Shown piece by piece: positions 35,641 to 46,817 of a stretch of 64,000 nt of DNA. Every line of letters starts with the position of its first letter. The stretch's first letter is position 1. The notes beneath the pieces were generated by a model, which made no database searches, was not told the origin of the DNA, and was given only the letters and a program-made list of their open reading frames with translations. Source of the DNA: Aquatica leii (taxonomy: Eukaryota; Arthropoda; Insecta; Coleoptera; Lampyridae); assembly GCA_035610365.1 (NCBI GenBank), contig CM069432.1, positions 263,931,177 through 263,995,176 of the forward strand. Reading direction: 5' to 3'. A program made the translations under genes and the position numbers.

Positions 35641-36590
35641 GTTATGTTAAAATTTTTCGAGTATAAAATTTGTCCTCGACACGCCAACTTTTTGTGGTTC
35701 ACTGTCAAATTTTAAAAGCACGATTTTATTTTTCTTACGGTAACGTTTGTGCAACACTGACCTCCGTTTAGCGGTGTCTACGCCCAACGCGGCTTTTATC
35801 ATTAATTTATTTCACGCAATTCCACGTGAATATGCAATCGAATTTTGTGTCTATCTGAGCGAAAGCTGATTTGGGCGGATTTTCATACCACCCCACACGT
35901 TTCTTTTATCGGTGCAGATAACAAGCAGATGGCATATTTGGTAAAATTTATTTCCATGACGTCACGTTGCTGTTATTAAACAATTCACACCGTCAAGGGG
36001 TTAGAGGCATTTATAATTTAGATTTCTTTTAGAAGGAACTTTTGCCACCACTTACTATATCAAGTCTAGGGAAAACGCTGCGTATTTGCTATCTTTAATG
36101 GTTGTATGATTTAAAAACGGAATTTACTTGTGATAACACTTTATGTACGTTTTTGTGTTAGACTTCATATTACGTATCTGTAAGTATTACAATTTCTATT
36201 TTTATAAGTACTACTTCGCTAGTCATGTCGATTGTTAGAATAACCGTACGTACATGTTAGGTTGTTAACACAATTAATTATTAGACCATTTTGTGCGTCA
36301 CAAAGTCTTATGCAGTTTGCGTTGATTCTCTAAGTCTTTAATTTTTTATATACTATGGTGATTTTGAAGTTACGAATATAAAACCATTCCTTCTTTGAAT
36401 TTTAAAGTTAGACCGACTAGGTCAGTTTACTGTACGACGTGTTGCCCAGTATAGGGCGTAACTTATATATTGTCCGACCCATGTATTAGTATTTGAAAAA
36501 TTTATATAACCATACTTTTGTACTTTCTTTGTCCTCTTTAACTACTGTATGTGATAAAATAAATATATATTCTGTGTTATCACTTCTGTC
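35641..36590 (+). repeat. R950 dispersed LTR-like repeat, copy D (near full length)
   Basis: Reads GTTATGTTAAAATTTTTCGA, a TATA-like GAGTATAAAATTTG about 20 bp in, CGACACGCCAACTTTTTGTG, TTCCATGACGTCACGTTGC, CTGTACGACGTGTTGCCCAG, and a polyadenylation-type AATAAATATATATTCTGTG near 36558. Reverse complement of copy A over nearly its full length. No primer site or coding region adjoins it, so it looks like a solo unit. Confidence 0.75.
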
Positions 36591-38030
36591 GTCTTTGGAT
36601 AAGTTGTTTGGATCTTTATTTTTCCGTAAACTTTATAGACGCTAACGCATTTGAAATACCGCTCTTTTTACTGGTCAAGTTTTTTCTCGTTGTTAAAGTA
36701 CTCATATCAAGGTTTAAAAGATATGGGTTCTAAAGTTACAGAATTAAATGTTAATAAGCAATTTATTATTGTAAAAAAATTGATTACATTAGGTACTGTG
36801 ACTGTACTGTATGTGTCCAACAAGAAAAATAATAACATATTTGAAAGTCCAGAAAAAAAAACAATTTTATAAGTTTTGTTACGTCTCATAAAACGTAAAT
36901 ATTTTATGCTACGTCATTTGTAAAACGAGTGTTATTTTGTAATTTAGATTAACGCTTAATTGTTTATTTAATTGAACGACGATACATGTTAATTATAGTA
37001 ATTTGGTGTTTAACTAATTAATTGAAGTCACACTTCCATGAAAGCATTGTAAAGAAAAAATATTAATTACTATAAACACCGATATGTTAACATCAAATTT
37101 CTCAACAACAGTACTTTATTAAGATTAAAAACAGCAAAAGAATTTCATTTACAAAACCTTGGAAGTAACACAATTTAAACAATTTTCTGTAAAATTTAAA
37201 AAGTAGAATTAAGAAATTGGAATTAGATGATAAAAGCAAAGAACTTGAGTTCTTTCAGAATTTATGTCTTTTGTTATCAGCAAATACCAGCCAACTGTTA
37301 GTATCCAATAAATGACAACAACAATATATCTACAACGTTTCTCTAATTTTTTTTAAGGCTAATTTTTAATTATTACTAATCATTATTACATATTAATATT
37401 TAATTTTCAAGAATTCTTATAATCAATTTTCTTAAATTTATTGGATAAGTAAATGTAATTAATTGTTGTTAATGTTTATTTATACATAATGTTAATTTAT
37501 CTTTCCAAATATTGCTAGAGGTTTTCTTTACGGAAAAACTTTTTAAAACAAGAATTTTCTATCGGTAAACTGACGTTTGACAAAATCGCTCAATTTCACG
37601 ATTTTTTCATATCAGTTTTTCTCATTAAATTACTGACTGACAAAATTTGTTTTGTTACAAACAGAAATTTGTCTTACAAAAAAGTCTTGTCGATAATTTT
37701 GTATCACTATTTGAATTAAAAACTAATAAATCGTAACAGTAGTAAAATTTTCATATAAACTGATAAAATTAATTTTTAAGCAATTTTTACTTGGTTGTAA
37801 ACTGTATTTTAAGTCATTGTAATTAATTCTATTAATTAAAGAAACTTTCATTAGTTTTTTGTTAATTTTTTACTCGGTATAAAATTTTCACTGATAATTA
37901 GCAGATGCAAATATTTGTTATTAATTAAGTATTTTTATATAGTTTATGTAGAAGACAACGTAAAAAACATAAAAAGTTTGGTTTATAACACTCCTTTACG
38001 ATATTAGTTCAATTAGAGCTAATGCTGAGC
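36591..38030. other. AT-rich intergenic stretch
   Basis: Only short low-complexity frames. No motif or shared repeat seen. Confidence 0.4.
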
Positions 38031-38339
38031 ACGAACCCGAAAAGCCTAAAAAGCTTTCGGGGGCGGCAAGGTGAAAGCTTAAAAAACAAAGGGAATCGAG
38101 AGCTCAGGCAACCGGTTCCACTCCAATAGAGGGGACGCGAGAACGAAACTCACCTATGTAGGAAGCAAACGCGGGCACATCAGACACGCAACAGCGACAC
38201 CAGACGGCGCCGCAATTGTACCAACTGTCAGAACAACTGTGGCGCAAAAACGCAACCTTTCTAGCAGTAGCACACCAGCGTCACAAAAACGACCGGTAAA
38301 GCAAAGTCGAGAGGTCAAAGAAACCCAAAAAAAGATATT

Positions 38340-38580
38340 CAGGAACACCCTGAAGAATCCGACGTCATAAAAACCTCGATACTAGGATGGATTGACAAAT
38401 TGAAGAAGGGACAAGCTTCTCCGCGTTTTTAAGAATGTACCCATAAAGGGAGATTCCTGAAAATAACGTGCGCGGACGAAGCAACCAGAGAATGGCTAGT
38501 CGGCAAGTCAAATATTCCGTTGCTATTCAAGTGACGCTTGGCCGCTGGAAAGGACGGAAAATCGTTGATTGAAATGTGCT
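38340..38580 (+). pseudogene. DUF4780-like relic
   Basis: The plus strand encodes FLKITCADEATREWLVGKSN, which resembles the core of DUF4780, a domain found in insect proteins associated with mobile elements. A preceding Arg/Ser/Thr-rich segment (38040-38340) and KTSILGWIDKLKKGQASPR in another frame would fit the linker and start of that protein. At least two frame changes and a stop break it. Function unknown. The assignment rests on one short motif and on memory of the family. Confidence 0.5.
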
Positions 38581-38639
38581 GATCAAGAAAATTACATGAG
38601 CCAGCCTTGCGAAGAAGTTTGGTGTAGTAAATTTTCTGC

Positions 38640-39703
38640 AAAAGCAGATGTAGAGGAGGATACTTGGAAAGGGTATCTACGGGAACGGTACGATAAGCCC
38701 CGAGGATAGTTCTGAAGAATAAATATTAGAGCAAGGCCAGTTTCCAGACCACGTGGGAATGTCGAAGTCTACGGTACCAAATTTCTAACCCATAACTGAG
38801 CATGGGAATGACTGCATTGTTGAAGATATTCGCAAGATGTTTTTTGTGAAGGTTCCATTTCAAGCGTGAGTATTTGTAGAACAAGTGCAAGACGCTCTTA
38901 CACTTCTCGACCACAAAAGCGCAATGTTTTACAAAACTCAGTTCGTCGTCAAGCAATAGTCCAAAGTACTTGAATTCGAAGACCCTACGGACAGAAGTAT
39001 CGTGGAGGCGCAGTAAAGGATCTCGTCTTACTGTAGAGGCAAAAACCAAGTACTTAGTCTAGTCTGCAGAAATACTTATTTTATTGCTGCCAACCCAGCT
39101 AGTCACAATATTTAGGCACGTGTTAGATTTTGCCTCCAAGTCTCCTCGGGAATTTGCGGGCACTGTGACGGTTATGTCGTCCGCATAAGCAAAAATGTCG
39201 CAGTCTGCCGGTAAGTCTTTGTCTAGGAGATCGTTTACAACTAAGTTCCACAAGGTCGGCCCAAAAACCGAGCCTTGTAGACAGCCCTTCGTCAATTGTT
39301 TGGTGAAGGTTGAACGTGCCACGTTCGCAGAGTATGTTAAAGATCTATTTGACAAATAGCTACGAATGACGCGCGTAGCGTATCTTATTTGAGCATGATA
39401 AGCATTGTCGGTCGAGGGATCGTCGTCTGGAAATAATTTGGAAACTATTACTTTGATCGTGTCTAATTCTGAGATTGTGTATTTGTCGCCGTCTTTGGCA
39501 TTGGAACACTTCGCTGTTTTCACTGCCAGTTTGTACCGTTGAAGCGCGGCCTTGTACGAGGCAAGCCATTGATGTTTTACGTCTGCAGGGGATTTTTGGT
39601 GGTGTTTTCGCAAACAACGCACCGGTAGCTTTACCCTGTCTAACTTAGGACTCCGCCACGGTACACCAGCTCTAGATCTTAGGCGTATGCTATTCAAGCC
39701 ACT
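38640..39703 (-). pseudogene. R1-like LINE: reverse transcriptase remnant
   Basis: Minus strand, continuing the LINE at 41104-42136 across solo LTR B1. It begins SGLNSIRLRSRAGVPW, the linker between endonuclease and RT in R1-group elements, then KVIVSKLFPDDDPST. RT motifs are KGCLQGSVFGPTLWNLVVND and the catalytic box in IFAYADDITVTVP, then FKYFGLLLDDELSF and IPMLSYGLEIW in the thumb. Part of the RT fingers and palm between FPDDDPST and YATRVIRSYLSNRS is missing, and the frame changes near 39050. The element is dead. Confidence 0.85.
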
Positions 39704-41103
39704 TGTTACGTACATAAATTTAAATAATGCATTACCCTGTATATTGGTTTAATTAAAAATTACTTTTATATTTCTCGACGCCATCTATCGGATTCGTTGG
39801 TCACTTTGTATTGAGTAAGCAATATCCGGCGAGGACCGGCATTTTGACTGGCACATCGTACAGGTGTTAATCTATGTCTGCGTGAGTGAAAGTTTCGTTT
39901 TCTAAAATCATCCACGTGTTGGGACACGATGGAAATTGGAAGTTTTCTTAAATAACTAATTTATTCACGCAGAGTAAGTGGGTTTTGTTTCTTTCTTTAA
40001 TTAAAGGTAATTTTTATGTCTTTTTTGTTAGCGCCATGTGCTACCTCCTAACTAGGGGCATTCTGGTTATAATTTAAAGCCCACCAGGAAAGTTGTGATT
40101 TCGTTGCGATCGTGGGGTATTCGTATCGTCACCGGCCATTCTTACCACCATCCGGCCCATGAATTCTAGTCGATACCGAAAGACGAGAGATAACCCTCGA
40201 CGAATATTGTGTTGGAACGATTCTAAATATTTATAATGCCTACTGTTGGAATTAATTAAATCACAGAAAGGGGTATAACAGCATCCGACTTTCGGGTTGT
40301 GTTATGTGTGTACTTTAAAGTTTAAGTAATGATTTTGTAGATCTTGATTTCGTGATGCATTGGTTTGACACGATTTGCAATTCAAATTATTTACAGGATT
40401 ACGTGTCGGGGAAAGTACTTTCTTCACACAAGGGGAAGTTCCTGTGTTTGGTAAGTGATTTTATATGTATCTTATTTCGTTGTCAACAAGGTCGCTCACG
40501 AAACTGTTGTACATATTAATTTCGTGGTTACGAACGTTATTGAAGTACCATTTATATAGTAATTTTTTTTCTTCTCTCATTTCGGGTTACGCATGCTGTG
40601 TACCACAAATACTTATTATGATATTGTAATATTAAGGCCGTACTTATTATCATTATTTCGTATATCTCGCATGCTGTATACAAATGATATTTACTACCAT
40701 CTACTCTTCGCTATTCATGTAAACCAAATTTATCTATGTATTGTGTGTTGCCGATACTACTGATTTTCTGTAATGAGAATTCTTATATCCTGTGATAATC
40801 ATCAACGATTCTAGATTAAAGTTGTTATTGTGGTTACTTGTTCTTTTGTGACAACATACCTTTCTCTTTAGATCGTCGTTATCTAATCACAAACGCTGGC
40901 TACTCGAACAGCCGAGTAGAAGGGATTACGAACCTTCGAATTGTTACAAGTGAGACCCGTCTGTCTGGAGCGGGACAGAAGTTACTGTGGGATAAGCTCT
41001 GGCGCCCTGGAACACCTTTTATATATTTCTTGGAAACCTACCCCTCTCGCCGACTATTGTGAGTTGGCCGTGCAGGTTCGTAAAACACAAAAAGCTTGTA
41101 ACA
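39704..41103 (+). repeat. Solo LTR B1, 1400 bp
   Basis: Begins TGTTACGTACATAAATTT and ends AAAAGCTTGTAACA, flanked by the target duplication CACT (39700-39703 and 41104-41107). It interrupts the R1-like LINE exactly: setting the LTR and one CACT aside joins the LINE's two flanks in frame. It is a close relative of B2 (44353-45712) and shares its ends and internal blocks with A1 and A2. The 75- to 120-codon frames inside (40838-41062, 40941-41303) run across the LTR end and are not genes. Confidence 0.92.
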
Positions 41104-42136
41104 CACTTTGGCAAGAGTCGAGGATCATCCTGGTCAACTTATCTGTGAAGGCGTCCACAGATTTGGGATATGGCCCGAAACACCACGTGGAAGATACGAA
41201 AAAATTGATTTGCGATAGCATTATTCAGGTGAACGGGATCTATGCGTTTGAAATAAAATATACTTTTAGGGATACGTGCGAGGTTAGGGGCATTGACGGT
41301 TAACTCAAACCGTATCAGTCGGTGGTCACTTTCTATAACATTGGAAATGACTTGCCAGTCTACTATTTCTCGGGCTAAACAAGGAAATTAAGAATTTTGT
41401 CAAAGAGTTGGAGATGAATACGAACATCCTCATTCGACGTTTAATAAACGCCGACGATTGCCAAGGAGGTGTTTCCAACCGTAACCATGGTTACCGCATT
41501 GCAGGTCAGGCTGGGTAGGTGTTGGAAACGGCTTTGTGTTTGACGATGTCTCCTTTGTGGCCAAAGCGAATGCAGTTAACGCATGTAAGATCTCGTTCCA
41601 AGTTAGGGTATGTCTTTGTTGTGATGATCGTATTTTGGACAATTGAAAGCACCGAGTAACTCGAATGTAGTCATTGACCCTACACGCATTTCACGCTACA
41701 TAAACGCGACGCGATGCCAAAGGTAAGTGAAACCTCGTAGTGGACCTCAATAATTTAATTTTATGAGGGATGGACGTGGTAATGATTTACCTAGTGGCTA
41801 AACCACGAGACCTTGATTAAGGATGGCCGTAGGGATTTTAGTCAAGTCAGTTTTCTCTGATTGGAGTCTTATCTAGTTTTTGCCAGTCTCGATAACACGG
41901 TCAAGTCTAAGGCCGCACTTTTGAGGATCTAGGACTTTCATCAAAGTCGTCTTCGTTTTGTCGGTGGTTTTGAGGGGAGGGTCGGGCTTAGGAACGATGA
42001 CTACTGTCAAATAAGAGATAGGCGAAACGGATTTACTAGAAGGTAACTTGACTTTCTCAGCAATTTTTGAGCGTCCCGTTTGAGCATAGGACAGTTTGGC
42101 AGGAGGCGCAGCAATGGCAATTGCATTCATATACAA
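41104..42136 (-). pseudogene. R1-like LINE: ORF1 end and endonuclease start
   Basis: Minus strand, upstream half of the LINE split by solo LTR B1. ORF1 parts: a Lys/Pro-rich stretch, TLMKVLDPQKCGLRLDRVIE as in R1-group ORF1 proteins, then a zinc knuckle CVNCIRFGHKGDI near 41570. The endonuclease follows with VTMVTVGNTSLAIVGVY near 41470 and ends with KSVDAFTDKLTRMILDSCQ at the LTR junction. Several stops and frame changes. It overlaps the Harbinger scrap at its far end, so the true 5' end of the LINE was lost. Confidence 0.8.
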
Positions 42137-42324
42137 TTATTGTCGATGAAACCTTTCAATTAAGATTTTTTATAATAAGTCCATATCACGGACGGAATCT
42201 AACAACCGACAATCGGAATTTTAATTACCGCGTTTCAATAGCTAGATGTGTGATTGCACACTTTGGCATTATGGTAAACAGAGGGCTACTTCGAGGTCAC
42301 GCCAAAGGTGGAAAACATCAATAA
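42127..42324 (+). pseudogene. PIF/Harbinger transposase scrap (HARBI1-like C-terminal part)
   Basis: Encodes VDETFQLRFFIISPYHGRNL followed by NRNFNYRVSIARCVI and AHFGIMVNR. This matches the family signature DEAFPL...MRPYPG...FNYRLSRARRVVENAFGIL of DDE_Tnp_4 (Harbinger) transposases. Only about 60 codons remain, with no stop inside. The upstream catalytic domain is not present. Confidence 0.82.
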
Positions 42325-43656
42325 TTTTGTAACTGGACACGATGCTGCTACTGGATGTTTTGTACTGTCCATTAGGATTTGTCCATTTTAAGGAGAACAC
42401 GGCGTGATAACGCTGATCCGTAGGGTGTTTTCCTCAAATTACTTACACAAAATCTTTTTTTTTACACTGACATCTATTTGTAGCACAGTTTTTGGTACAG
42501 GTGCACCTCATAAAATCTTGTCCTGTCCCAGCTGAATGTTTGGTAGATGAAATCTCTAGTGTGATTTGAACATCTTGATTGACGTTGCATTGTAAAAGTG
42601 GCATTCTTTCTATTTCGTAATTTGCAACAAGGAATTTTTCATTTGAATTTAAGAACTGTCGTAGACAACTTACATTACATTTCTTTTTTTTTCAGTTTTG
42701 TTTAACCCTATATATTCTAACGTCTTACGTTATTTTTTTTAGTTTATTTTGTAAAATTTGTTATACTGATACCACTACAAATAACGTAAGTTGATGGGAG
42801 ATTTTGACGTTCTTTTCCATTTGAAAGCGCTAATGAAAACTACAAAATGTTAACAAATTAGCTACTTATCCGCACATGTTCGCTTGAAACTAGTCGTTAG
42901 GTAAGAATGTATTCTGTTAACTCAACGTTTATCAAAATTCGTTTTTTAGATGTACTCACTCAAGAATTTATCTGCATTACGGCTATTCACGCAGAAGTTT
43001 CTGTTGGTTTGATGAGACTAAACACTTTTTGGTAGGTTTTACAAAATGGTAATTTAACGATTTTAATCCATTGTTTTTTTGGTGTTTTTTTTTTGCTTTT
43101 TTGGCCTTTTTTTCTTTCTTATTCGGATGTGTTTATTACTTAGCTTCACGGCTATGGTTATGAACTCATCTAGGAGTTACGGTTCTGGCTATCACTCAAA
43201 GTAGCGACTCTTTGATTTACGTTATCACCAACGTAAATGGTTATAGACACCTGGATGCCAGCGTAATACCTTACCCGCATCTACAAGGCACAGGTAAGAT
43301 TCATCCGTTTATTTATTAACGAAGATAAAGTTATGCTGTACCGTGGACCGCGTAAGCATTACTTTGATTAATAGTAGTCTCGTAACTTTTTGTTTTGTTA
43401 TTTTTACATGTTATGTACGGTTGTTAAAAAGAAGAAAATCTTTTCATAATCAATGATTAAGCTGATTAAACTTGTATTTAAGAATTTTAGGTAAAGCATT
43501 GCATTTCGAATAGTAACTTCGTGAGACAGGGCAATTAAACCTGAAATCCAAATTGATTATTACAAGCGTGTATCAACGTTTACCTGTTAACACGCGTCAC
43601 GTTAGCTTTTGCATATTTCCATAACTGCGGCAATTTAATTTAGGGGTTCTTCATCT
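42325..43656. other. Unassigned stretch left of Gypsy-2
   Basis: AT-rich with a T-run near 43080-43110. Part of it may be the 5' LTR of Gypsy-2, whose left edge cannot be placed because the matching 3' copy is only partial. Confidence 0.35.
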
Positions 43657-43861
43657 AACCTCACTTTATTTTGTAGCTTCTTTAAGGTCAGTGACGTACG
43701 TAATATTCTTGAATATTATAACCGTACAGTGGCGTACTACTTGTGATTTATATAACTGCTTAATTATTGTAATACATGTTAAGCTATTTTCTTTAAGGTG
43801 ATAATAAAATTGCTATATTGTTTTCTTTTCCTAAACTATTATTTGCTCTTATAGTTTTATC
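43657..43861 (+). repeat. Gypsy-2 5' LTR segment
   Basis: CTCACTTTATTTTGTAGCTT through CTATTATTTGCTCTTATAG matches 50106-50337, including ATAACCGTACAGTGGCGTAC and CATGTTAAGCTATTTTCTTT. It lies ~110 bp upstream of the primer site. Confidence 0.75.
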
Positions 43862-43971
43862 AGGTGCGTGAGAAGTACCTGCTGCTGACTGTTAGTTCCG
43901 GTCAGTTATCGCTTATAGCAGTAACTTGCATATTCTTTAATTTGTCTACCTGCACGTAACAGATAAAAATA

Positions 43972-43991
43972 TTGGCGCCCAACGTGCGGCT
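43972..43991 (+). promoter_or_regulatory. Gypsy-2 primer-binding site
   Basis: TTGGCGCCCAACGTGCGGC, a classic form for insect Gypsy-type elements, between the LTR region and gag. Confidence 0.75.
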
Positions 43992-44294
43992 TTGAATTTT
44001 TTCTATCCTTCTCTTTTCTTCTATTTTCTTAAGTGATTTTTCTTATTACAATTAACTACGTTTTAAATAATTGTTGTTTTCTACAACCTTGAGTACACTG
44101 GACAACATTTCTTTTTGCTTTAGTTTTTAATGCCTAGTTGATTGCTGTTTATAGTGCGAATTTAAGTAAAAATTTTTTTTAGTTTTCTAGCTTTCTTGTG
44201 GTTCGATTTGAACTATATAATTATTCTATATATATTTTTTTTAATTGGATATTCTAGGGTTTAATATATTAGTAAAATATCGTACTTCTTTTAC

Positions 44295-46730
44295 TATGAA
44301 TAAAATGTGGAAATTTGAAGTTAATCGTCTTAAACAAAGAGAGTTGAGATATTGTTACGTGCATAAATTTAAATAATGCATTACCCTGTATATCACTTTA
44401 ATTAAAAATTACTTTTATATTTCTTGACGCCATCTATCGGATCAGTTGGTCACTTTGTAGTGAGCAGACGACATCCGGTGAGATTTCCGGCATTTTTGAC
44501 TTTACCATTGTACCTGTTATTATCTATGTCTGCGTGAGTGAAAGTTCGTTCTCTAAAATCATACACGTGTTGGGACACGATGGAAATTAGTAGTTTCCTT
44601 AAATAACTAATTTGTTCACGCAGAGTAAGTGGATTGTGTTCTTTCTTTAATTAAAGGTAATTTTTATGTCTTTTGTCAGCGCCATGTGCTACCGCATAAC
44701 TCGGGGCATTCTGGTTATAATTTAACGTCCACCAGGGAAAGTTGTGGCTTCGTTGCGATCGTGGGGTATTCGTATCGTCACCGGCCATTCTTACCACCAT
44801 CCGGCCCATGAATTCAAATCGATACCGAAAGACGAGAGATAACCCTCGACGAATATTGTGTTGGAACGATTCTAAATATTTATAAGGCCTACTGTTGGAA
44901 TTAATTAAATCACAGAAAAGGGGTATAACAGCATCCGACTTTCGGGTTGTGTTATGTGTGTACTTTAAAATTTAAGTAATGATTTTGTAGATTTGGATTT
45001 CGTGAGATATTAGGTTGACACGATTTGCGATTCAAATTACTTACAGGGTACGTGTCGAGAAAGTACTTTCGTCGCACATTGGGAATTCCTGTATTTGTGG
45101 TAAGTGTTTTTATATCTTTTCTTTCGTCGTCAACGAGGTTACTCACGAAACTTTCACTAATAGTATTTCCGTACTGATTACCGTAATTGTAGTACCATTT
45201 AGTTAGTAAATTTGCTTATACTACGTATGCTGTATCCTACCCTTAATTATTGTGATAATTTAATGTTAATGCCATACTTATTATCATTGTTTTATTGTCA
45301 GTAAGGCCATATTACTAATTATGTAAACGATATTTACTGCGAACTATTCTTCGCTATGTTCTTCACTTATGTAGTGTAAGTTGCCGATCCTGCTGTTATT
45401 CGATGTTGTATATTCTTACTAGTATCTACTTAGATTTAGCTATTTAACTTTGACTATATTTATCGTGATAGGGTAATTAAAGTACAATTGTTATTAACGA
45501 TTTAGTTTTTCTCTTTCCTTCGCTTCTTTCAGCATTACGAACCTAACATCTTGTTACAAGTGATACCATTCTGTTGTGAGCGGACAGAAGTTACTTTGGG
45601 ATAAGCTCTGGCGCCCTTAATTATCTTTTCAATATTATCTAGGAACCCTACCCTCTCACCGACTACTGTGAGTTGGCCGTGCAGGTTCGTAAAATACCTA
45701 AAGCTTGTAACAATATGAACTTGCTTCTTGTGGTCTCGACTCCGCTATTTCTGTCATAAATGTACAAAAGACCGTACGTAGTGCTCTTCAGCTGAAAGTA
45801 AACCAGCCACTTTCTGCCGTAAAACATGAACTTTTTTTTGAGACTCATAAGACTGTATTGATTTGGCTTTAAAGGAACTTTCTACTTTTTCTGTGGGTTT
45901 TAAAGGGGATTTTTGTACTAATGCTTTTGCTCGCTTTACAACTCTTTGGACTCACACTGAACGTCGTTGCAAATTAATGAATGCGATCTCTGACAAGGAA
46001 GTTAAGGACAAAAATCAATTGCTACTTTCTTTGAGAGAATTACACAACGATCTCGTTGACAAATTTTCTCACTCGATTAAAAGAATTAAGCATAGCTCGG
46101 CGAATTTCTTCACTTCAACTATCTCAAGGAGCGCCTGAATTACTAACGGGAAAAGCGTTACTTCTTTTTTGTGCTTATAAACACTCGCCATCTTCTTAGA
46201 AAGATGTGGTACGATTGTTGCAATCCGAATTTCTTCCAGTAAACTATTCTGAATGCCTTCCATAGAAAATAAAATCACGTACAATAAGAACTCAGAAATC
46301 TTTTAGTTTATATTTAGCTACCATGCAAAGTCTTTTCTCAAGATTAAGTGATCCTCTTTCGGAAGCACAATAATTAACTATCATTCGGAGCAATCTGACT
46401 CCTTACTTTCAAATTGCTTTAGCTTTGCATGACATTTCATCAATTAACCAACTTTTGATTTTAGGAAAAAATTAGGGTATAATCAATATCTTACTCAGAC
46501 TTTTAAACCACCACCATCTCGACGTACTAGCCATGTTTTAAAACCTAATTTAGCTTATGTAGGTCCAGAACAGGATCGGGCGTCTAAATCTTGAAATTGC
46601 GGTCAAAAAGGACATGTGTCTTTGCGTTGTCTAAATTCACAAGTTTTGCACTGCTTTGGATGCGGCAAGCGTGGCGTAATTAAACCGAATTGTTCATATT
46701 GTTCTCCTTCGGGAAACTAAATTTAGAACC
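44295..46730 (+). pseudogene. Gypsy-2 gag region (interrupted by solo LTR B2)
   Basis: Left of the LTR it begins with MNKMWKFEVNRLKQ, parallel to the MSLWKWDINRLHK of Gypsy-3. Right of it are FTTLWTHTERRCKLMNA and DKNQLLLSLRELHNDL, again parallel to Gypsy-3 gag. It ends with a knuckle region (CGQKGHVSLRC) and the second cysteine group HCFGCGKRGVIKPNC. Broken; treated as a fossil. Confidence 0.85.
44353..45712 (+). repeat. Solo LTR B2, 1360 bp, inside Gypsy-2 gag
   Basis: Begins TGTTACGTGCATAAATTT and ends AAAGCTTGTAACA, flanked by the target duplication ATAT (44349-44352 and 45713-45716). It matches solo LTR B1 through most of its length and is a little shorter. Gypsy-2 gag sequence runs up to it on the left and resumes on the right. 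Confidence 0.92.
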
Positions 46731-46817
46731 TTCGGACCGAGTCGCAGGTTCTATTTTTCTTCCAAGCTAGGACTTTGTGTTTGCAAGTCTTCGTAATGAC
46801 GAACGTCCTTTTCCTAA

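Noticed and set aside
38429-38641. Minus-strand 70-codon frame
   Set aside because: Antisense to the DUF4780-like relic over most of its length.
40838-41303. Frames of 74 and 120 codons at the end of solo LTR B1
   Set aside because: They lie within or cross the LTR boundary into unrelated LINE sequence in antisense.
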